From Corbicula japonica (Eukaryota > Mollusca > Bivalvia > Venerida > Cyrenidae): 64,000 bases of DNA. The position numbers were made by a program, and so were the translations under genes. Of the stretch, positions 28,401 through 37,400 are shown piece after piece. Numbering within the stretch: the first letter of the stretch is position 1; the number at the start of each line of letters is the position of its first letter. The stretch covers positions 1,437,693 through 1,501,692 of the forward strand of contig JAZAYU010000085.1 in assembly GCA_038501625.1 (NCBI GenBank), written 5' to 3'. The notes beneath the pieces were generated by a model, which was given only the letters and a program-made list of their open reading frames with translations, ran no database searches and was not told the DNA's origin.

Positions 28401-31400
28401 ACAGATCCAGATCAGCACACAACCTGCATATATGGAGTTCAGATTTTTTCTAATTCATAATAATTCAGGACATAACAACATGGGACTTTTACTAAAACAA
28501 GAGCCAGTCGGAAACGACTGCACGCTCGACTATTCGAAAAGTCAGAATTATTAAGCACATTGTAACTGGGCTTCATTTAAACTGGGGAGTGATTCAGGAG
28601 TTTACGACACCACCAACAAACACACATGAACAAAAGTTTCTTAATCCAAGTTAGGAAATCAATAAATTACACTTAATTTATTCTTGTAGATCTTTTTTAG
28701 GGTTTACACAACCCAGCCCATAAACCCCTGATCCCACACCCATCAACCCACTATCTTTGCCCACCTATAGTGGTGTGGCGTGGTGAAGTACAGTATAGTA
28801 TGCTGGTTGCTGTTGTTGGTGGCGGTGTTGTTGTTGTTGTTGGTGGTGTTGTTGCTGTTGTTGGTGTTGTTGTTGGTGGTGGTGTTGTTGGTGTTGGCAT
28901 TGTTGGTGGTGGTGGTAGTGTTGTTGCTGGTGGTGGTGGTGGTGGTGTTGGTTGTAGGTGTTGTTGTTGTTGCTGTTGTTGGTGGTGGTGTTGATGTTGT
29001 TGATGTTGTTGGTGTTGTTGTTGGTGGTGGTGTTGGTGTTGCTTGTGATGGTGGTGTTGTTGTTGGAGCTGGTGTTGGTGGTGTTGATGTTGTTGTTGGT
29101 GGTGTTGTTAGTGGTGGTGGTGTTGTTGTTGTTGGTAGTGGTGTTGTTGTTGTTGGTGGTGGTGTTGTTGGTGGTGGTGATGATGTTGTTGTTGTTGTTG
29201 GTGGTGGTGGTGTTGGTGTTGTTGTTGTTGGTGGTGGTGGTGTTGTTGTTGTTGGTGGTGGTGGTGTTGTTGGTGGTGTTGGTGGTGGTGTTGTTGTTGT
29301 TGGAGGTTGTGTTGTTGTTGGTGGTGTTGTTATTAATGGTGGTGGTGTTGTTCTTGGTGGTGGTGCTGTTGGTGGTGGTGATGGTGTTGTTGTTGTTGTT
29401 AGTGGTGTTGTTGTTGTTGTTGTTGGTGGTGGTGTTGTTGTTTGTGTTGGTGTTGTTGTTGTTGGAGGTTGTGTTGTTGTTGGTGGTGTTGTTATTAATG
29501 GTGGTGGTGTTGTTCTTGGTGGTGGTGTTGTTGGTGGTGTTGATGGTGTTGTTGTTGTTGGTGGTGGTGGTGGTGGTGGTGTTGTTGTTTGTGTTTGTGT
29601 TGTTGTTGTTGGTGGTGTTGATATTTTTGTTGGTGTTGTTGTTGGTGGTGGTGTTGGTGTTGTTGTTGGTGGTGGTGGTGTTGTTGTTAATGGTGGTGCT
29701 GTAGTTGTTGGTGGTTGTGGTGTTGGTGTTGTTAATGGTGGTGGTGTTGTTGTTGGTGGTGGTGTTGTTGGTGGTGGTGATGGTGTTGTTGGTGGTGGTG
29801 GTGTTGTTGTTGTTAGTGGTGGTATTGTTGTTGTTGGTGTTGTTGGTGGTGTTGTTGTTGTTGGTGGTTTTGTTGGTGTTGTTGTTGTTTGTGTTAATGT
29901 TGTTGTAGTTGTTGTTGTTGGTGGTGTTGGTATGTGGAGGTGGTGGTGGTACAGTACAGTACAGTGGTATGGTATGGTATGGTATGGTATGGTATGGTAT
30001 GGTATGGTATGGTATGGTATGGTATGGTATGGTATGGTATGGTATGGTATGGTATAGTATAGTATAGTATAGTATAGTCTATGCACCCACCCACCCCACA
30101 ATTACTCAACACTTTCAACCAAAGTATGTTAAGGACATCTGTTTTACACCTTTTATATAGCATTACATATGAAAAACACTAACATTGAAACTTTAACAAT
30201 TATGTATAAGTCTTAATTCTAATTTCAAGTGAAAAGGGGCAAAAATCAAATATAAAAAAGCAAGGATGAGTTATGGGCCTTTGAAAATAAACCCGATGTA
30301 AGATAAAATAAAGGTATACAAAGTTTTAAACCTTAATTTTTAAGTCTAAAAAGGGCAGTAATTTGAAAAAAATCAAAGAGTTATGGTTCTTGGCATACAT
30401 AGTCAGGGTCATGATGGTGAATAAGTTTCAAAGCTATAGTACAAGAAGTATGAAAGTAACTAGCTTGCACGCAAACTTTAACCTGAAATTCTAAGTCGAA
30501 AAAGGGCCTTAATTTGATTAAAAATGAAAGAAAGAGTTATGGTTCTTGGCATACATAGTCAGGGTCATGATGGTAAACAAGTGTCTTAAGTCTCAAAGCT
30601 ATAGTACAAAAAGTATGAAAGTAACTAGCTTGCACGCAAACTTTAACCTGAAATTCTAAATTCAAAAAGGGCCATAATTTGATTAAAAATGAAAGAAAGA
30701 TTATGGTTCTTGGTAGAAATAGTCAGGGTCATGATGGTAAACAAGTGTCTTAAGTTTCAAAGCTGTAGTACAAGAAGTATGAAAGTAACTAGCTTGCACG
30801 CAAACTTTAACCTGAAATTCTAAGTCGAAAAAGGGCCATAATTTGAACAAAATGGAAGTTAGAGTTATGGTTCTTGGCATACAAACTTCAAATATGATGA
30901 ACAAGTGTTGAAAGTTTCAAAGCTGTAGTATAAGTAGTATGGAAGTTATGGGTTTGTACAGTAGCTTGCACGCAAACTTTAACCTGAAATTCTAAGTCGA
31001 AAAAGGGGCATAATTTGATAAAAATGAAAGTTAGAGTTATGGTTCTTGGCATACACACTTGGGATATGATGATGAACAAGTGTTGAAAGTTTCAAAGCTG
31101 TAGTATAAGTAGTATTGAAGTTATTAGTTTGTATAGTAGCTTGCACGCAAACTTTAACCTGAAATTCTAAGTCGAAAAAGGGCCATAATTTGATCAAAAT
31201 GAAAGTCAGAGTTATGGTTCTTGGTATACACACTCGGGACATGATGACGAACAAGTGTGCCAAGTTTAAAAGCTGTAGCTATAGTAGTTTTTAAGATATA
31301 GGTAGGTTGCACGTAAACTTTAACCAAAGCGGGACGCCGACGCCGACGCCCAAGTGAGTACAATAGCTCGACATATTCTTCGAATAGTCGAGCTAAAAAC

Positions 31401-34400
31401 TACTTCCAACAATGGTAGAAACACAGAAAATATCTATCTGGTGTTCAGTCAAGGAATATTGTTAAACCAACTGAACACATGAAAAACCTTTCAAATTCCG
31501 ATCAGAAAGGCTGTGACCTAACTGGTTCGTTATGTAATTACCCTCGGATATGGTATCCCAGTTCCTGTATTCTCAAAGGATAAGATCAGTCTGGAGGCAA
31601 GATCGTGGGCTAGTTCTAGAAGCTCCCCATCATAATCAGAAGGCTGCATGTCCCCAAATGGCTGCTTTGGGTCTATTATTAGCAAATGAGCAGAGAGTAA
31701 CCCAGCTAGAACTCTGAAAAAGAAACAAAATGTGATAAAGATCTTATATTCACTGGCTATGGAAGTTAAACCTTATAATTAGAACAATATAAACAGGTTC
31801 TTAATCTGTGTTTGTGTTGATAAAATCCACAAGTCTGAGTATAAGAGATAATTTGCATTAACCCTTTTCTCCATAAATATGCATTTTTACACATGGGCGA
31901 CCAGTGTAGATCCAGATCAGCCGGCACATCCGTGCCGTCTGATCAGAATCTGCACTGGTCGCTTTTTGGTCAAAAATAAGATAATAAATCAAATAGCGAA
32001 CTGTACCGATCCTGATAAGACGGCATGAGTTTACAGGCTGATCTGCATCTACACTGGTGTGTATATGGAGGAAAGGGTCGGAGGAAAGGGTTAAAGTAGT
32101 ATTTCTACAGCCACTTATTTTTTATGTGTACATGTATTTAATATTTTTGTGACCAGTATAGAACCAGGACATCCACACTGTCTAATCTGTTCACTGGTTG
32201 ATATTCAGTTTGTCAATTCAGATAAAACATTAACCCTTTACTCCGTATATAAGACTTTTATCACAAGGATAAAAAAAGAGAAGATCCACATAAGCTGGCA
32301 CAACCATGCTATCTGACCAGGATCGACACTGCTTGCTTTTAGATTCAACAGGTTATATCTGACCAAGAAACAAACAGTGTAGATCCTGATCAGATGGCAT
32401 GGATGAGCCAGCTGACCTGGATCTACACTCTCTGCACATGCCATAAAACCTGTATATATAAAGGGTTAAATTCTGTAAAACAAAGGGTAAACCCTGTTAA
32501 AAATGAAACAACTGACTCAAACTGATCGAAAGGCTTGTCCATTACATTACTCATTTACTCCCTTTACAACTTCTGCTGCATGTGCAAAAATTGTTGATTC
32601 AGATCCGCTGGCACATCCATGCCATCTGATCAGGATCTAGATGTAATGTTCTCTTCCTGGTCAGAAATAACCTAATGAATGAAAAAGGAAACAGTGTAGA
32701 TTCTGATCAGATGACAAGGATGTGTGAGCTGACCTGGATCTACACTGTTCACGTGTGACATAACTAGGCTTGTATAGATAAAGAGTAAGGGTTAATAAAG
32801 TAATTACTCCTTACATTCAAAAAGTTTCGTAAAGTTTGAGAGTACATTTGTTTTTATTACCTTATAGTGGCTTCAAAAACTTGAACTGTGTTATTCCTAA
32901 AGGACAGATTTTCTTTAATCAGCTGAACTGCCCTTTTAAACTCAGTTCCATTTCCAATTATCTGTAATGAAATAAAGTAAGATTTCAACAAGTTAATGTA
33001 ATTATCTGTAATGAAATAAAGTAAGATTTCAACAAGTTAATGTAAGTATTACTAACTTCAGATTTAGTTAACTGGAGTACCCTTAATATATAATATATAT
33101 TTACAGTTCAACAACATTGTCTAGGATGAAGTCTTATTTATCTATCGAATCATAAATAAGGGTGGTGCACAGAGCGACATATTACTACAATGTATAAGAG
33201 GCATGGCTACAATAAAAGCTGCTCTCAATTTATTGGACTGCATCATGTTTCAACTTGTGATGTTAGCGTGTGTAAGTGAGCGTGAAACCTTTCAAGCTTC
33301 ACACATTTTAAACATCCCAAATGTTTTCCATTCACAAATGAACACAATAAAGTATCATTGAATCATTAAATAAATACTTAAAACAAGTCCTCTAGTATAC
33401 TATGTCATCAAGCATGCAATAAATGAATCCAATCAACTGGTTTTTTGTAAACAAATGGGTAAATATGTTTATGTAAATCATCAATCAGTACTGCATCCAT
33501 GTAAGCATAAAGTAAGAGCATGAAACACGTTAACGCTTTACTCCATGGGATTTGGCTGTTATCAAATCTATTTTTGATCAGTGTTTATCCAGATCAGCTG
33601 TGCTGTCTGATCAGAATTGTAACTATTTGCTTTATGATTCATTAGGTTAATTCTGGCCAAGAGGCGACCAGTGTAACTCCAGATCAGATAGCATGGAAGT
33701 GCCTGCTGTAAGATCTAACATATATGGAGTAAACTAACAATGCATCAATAATCAGAATACTTGAAGATGACCTACAACGTATACACTGGAAATCCAGATT
33801 CATTAGGTTAATTCTGACCAATAGGCAACAAGTGTAGATCAGATGGCAGGGCTGTGCTGACTGATCTGGATCTAAACTGGTCGCACATGCAATAAAACTC
33901 GAATATGTTGAGTCAAGTACTAAACACATTTCAGACTCTTACAATGCATCAAAAATGTGAATTTTGGAAGATGATCTACACACTTTGGCATTTTAAAGTC
34001 ATGGTGATAAATGTTTCAAAAACAAGCATTAAGTATACAAGAGAAGACTGCATATTTTCCTCTTTTTCCAGATAAGATGTTATAGATGGTCCAGCTAATA
34101 TGGATTTAAAATGGTCACCAATGGCAAAAAGGGCATTTATAACTATAAATTAAAGGGTTAAAATTTTGAACTGCAGAGGTAATCTAATACTTCTAGTCAA
34201 TGAACATACACATGTATGAATTATGATAAACCCTGTTATGATAGCCCTCTTGTGAAATTCTGAGATAAATATACTGGGGTAGTAACCCATTTCAAATTTT
34301 CACAACAGCTTACAGAGTATTTTCATCAATCATCACCAGTATCATTTTTTTTTTTGGCGTTCACCTTTTCGGCGTGTAAGCGTGGTGCTGCGCTTTTGGA

Positions 34401-37400
34401 TAGGAGACCGCCATATTGCAGGCTCAGCACCTCCGACTTCGGATCTCCTTGCGGGTCCTCCTATACCGACACCCGCCGAATCGGTCGTAATGCTAACCCT
34501 TACACCCTGAGCGCCAAGGAGGGAAGCCATTACTACCATTTTTAAAGTCTTTGGTATGACCTGGCCGGGGATCGAACCCACGACCTCCCAGTCCGGAAGC
34601 GGACGCTCTACCTACTGAGCTAACCGGGCTGGTACCAGTATCATAATAAATATGGCTGTGGTAGCATGATAATGTTTATAAATGAGTATGGCATATCATG
34701 ACAAATAAATAAAACTAACTGCTAATGTGTCCAACGTATCAACAAGTGTCAGGCTGTAGTCCCCCAGTGCATCATTGATGTTAATATTGGATCTGAAAAT
34801 TAGAATTTGATAATGACATCTGAATCATACAAAAATTTCTAACGCATTATGTTAAATCATCTGCCAAAGTTATTCCAAATTTTCTTTATACCTGAAACAA
34901 CATTCATTAAGAGCCATATTTCTCACCTAAATTCTGCTGCATCAAAATGACCCCAAACTTAGAATATGGTGGGGTTAAAAGTGGAAAAAATTCAAATTTG
35001 CTTGTATCAAATGCAAGAATCTGCATCGAATGATATCCTGAGTGATGTGTTGATTCTCATACTTGCTAGGGTCACATCATAACTTTTCACTTCAAATATG
35101 TAAACTGTAAATCAGAAAACATCTGATGTGAGAGACATGTCTGTTTTGTGGCATGGCATAGTATGTTCTGTTGTGCCGTTATCATGTTCAGCCATTATCA
35201 GATTATCCTTTACTCCATTTTTACAGATTTTGTGACATGTGACCAGTGAAGATCCTAATCAGCTGGCACATCATTGACCAAGAACTGAACAGTGTAAATC
35301 CTGATTAGATGGCATGGATGTTCCAGCTACTAAGGATCTATACTGGTCACTTCTTGGTTAGAAATAAACTAATAAATAAACAAGAGGGCCATGATGGCCC
35401 TATATCGCTCACCTGAGTACAAAAGTACTCTCAGCTTGTGGTTTCAGACAAGAAGATTTTTTTAAGTTTTTCCTATTCAAGTCTAAATAAAATGAAGTGA
35501 CCCCTGGGGCGGGGCCAATTTTGACCCCTGGGAAATAATTTGAACAATCTATGTAGAGTTCTACTAGAGGATGCTAAATGCCAAATATCTAAGCTCTAGG
35601 CCTTGTGGTTTCAGACAAGAAGATTTTTAAAGTTTTTCCTTTATAAGTCTATGTAAAATGAAGTGACCCCTGGGGCGGGGCCAATTTTGACCCCTGGGAA
35701 ATAATTTGAACAATCTTTGTAGAGTTCCACTAGAGGGTGCTAAATGCCAAATATCTAAGCTCTAGGCTTTGTGGTTTCAGACAAGAAGATTTATTAAGTT
35801 TTTCCTATATAAGTCTATGCAAAATGAAGTGACCCCTGGGGCGGGGCCAATTTTGACCCCAGGGAAATAATTTGAACAAACTTTGTAGAGTTCCACTAGA
35901 GGATGCTAAATGCCAAATATCTAAGCTCTAGGCATTGTGGTTTCAGACAAGAAGATTTTTAAAGTTTTTCCTATATAAGTCTATGCAAAATGAAGTGACC
36001 CCTGGGGCGGGGCCAATTTTGACCCCAGGGAAATAATTTGAACAATCTTTGTAGAGTTCCACTAGAGGGTGCTAAATGCCAAATATCTAAGCTCTAGGCC
36101 TTGTGGTTTCAGACAAGAAGATTTTTAAAGTTTTTCCTATATAAGTCTATGCAAAATGAAGTGACCCCTGGGGCGGGGCCAAATTTGAACCCAGGGAAAT
36201 AATTTGAACAAACTTTGTAGAGTTCCAATAGAGGATGCTAAATGCCAAATATCTAAGCTCTAGGCCTTGTGGTTTCAGACAAGAAGATTTTTAAAGTTTT
36301 TCCTATATAAGTCTATGTAAAATGAAGTGACCCCTGGGGCGGGGCCAATTTTGACCCCAGGGCTATAATTTGTACAATCTTGGTAGAGAACCACTAGGTG
36401 ATGCTACACAACAAATATCAAAGTTCTAGGCCTTACGGTTTCAGAGAAGAAGATTTTTAAAAATTTCATGTTCAAAATCTATTTTTATCCTCTGTGACCT
36501 AGATAGGCAATTGACCGGAACCATTTGAACAATTTTGGTAAAGCTTCATGCAAGTAACATTCCTGCCAAGTTTTAGCAAGATTGGCCCAGGAGTTCAGGA
36601 GAAGAAGTCGTTTGAAGAAAAGTTGACGACGCACGGACGGACGCACGCACGGACGACGGACGACAGACGACGGACATCAGGCGATCACAAAAGCTCACCA
36701 TGAGCACTTCGTGCTCAGGTGAGCTAAAAAGCAAAAAGTGATAATTCTCAGCTGGGGCGAACCAACCCCCACAACCAAGTGTGACACCCATCCTAGCACT
36801 GACTCAACAAAATGTTGCTTAACTTGTCTGGTGGGTACACTTTAACCATGCTGAAAAGCTAGCTCAACAGCAATGGCTACTGGAAGTGACATTATGCTGC
36901 TATCACTACACTCTCCCTTCCTTCATCTCTGAGCCAGGAGTCAACTAAAGTTTGTAACCCTGAAACAAAACATTGGCTCACCAAGCCCTTTTGACACAGG
37001 AGGTACATTTTGTAACTGCCAACTGGGGAGCTATCCAACAACCATCCCACCCCCACCCCAACCTGAGGGAGTCCACTGGGACAAGCACTGACCGAGTAAA
37101 CTTTTGCTTTACTTGTAGGGACATCAATACACAATAACCATATTCCTCAAAAGCTAGCTCAACAGTGAGGCTGTTGGAAGTGATCTTATGCTTTTGTCAC
37201 TACAATTCTAAAAAGTGTACGGCTGTGCCCCTTACCTCTTCAACATGAAAGTATTTATACAACAGTTCTCTTACGGATTTTCATAGTCTGGACCTCTTCC
37301 TGTGCAGTGAATTGGATCAAGCTCATCTTTAGGATATGCATATTTCATATAGTTGTCATAACCAAAGTAGAACATATCCTTAATCCCCTTCAGGGTCTCC

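Noticed and set aside
28743..30101. 452-codon Thr/Pro-rich frame resembling a mucin, and a 425-codon Val/Gly frame opposite
   Set aside because: Both are translations of a G/T-only microsatellite; open on both strands, no signal peptide, splice context or homology, and present as part of a repeat element.
34555..34635. A functional tRNA gene on the minus strand
   Set aside because: Target duplication, poly(A) tail and a 200-bp body show it is the head of a SINE.
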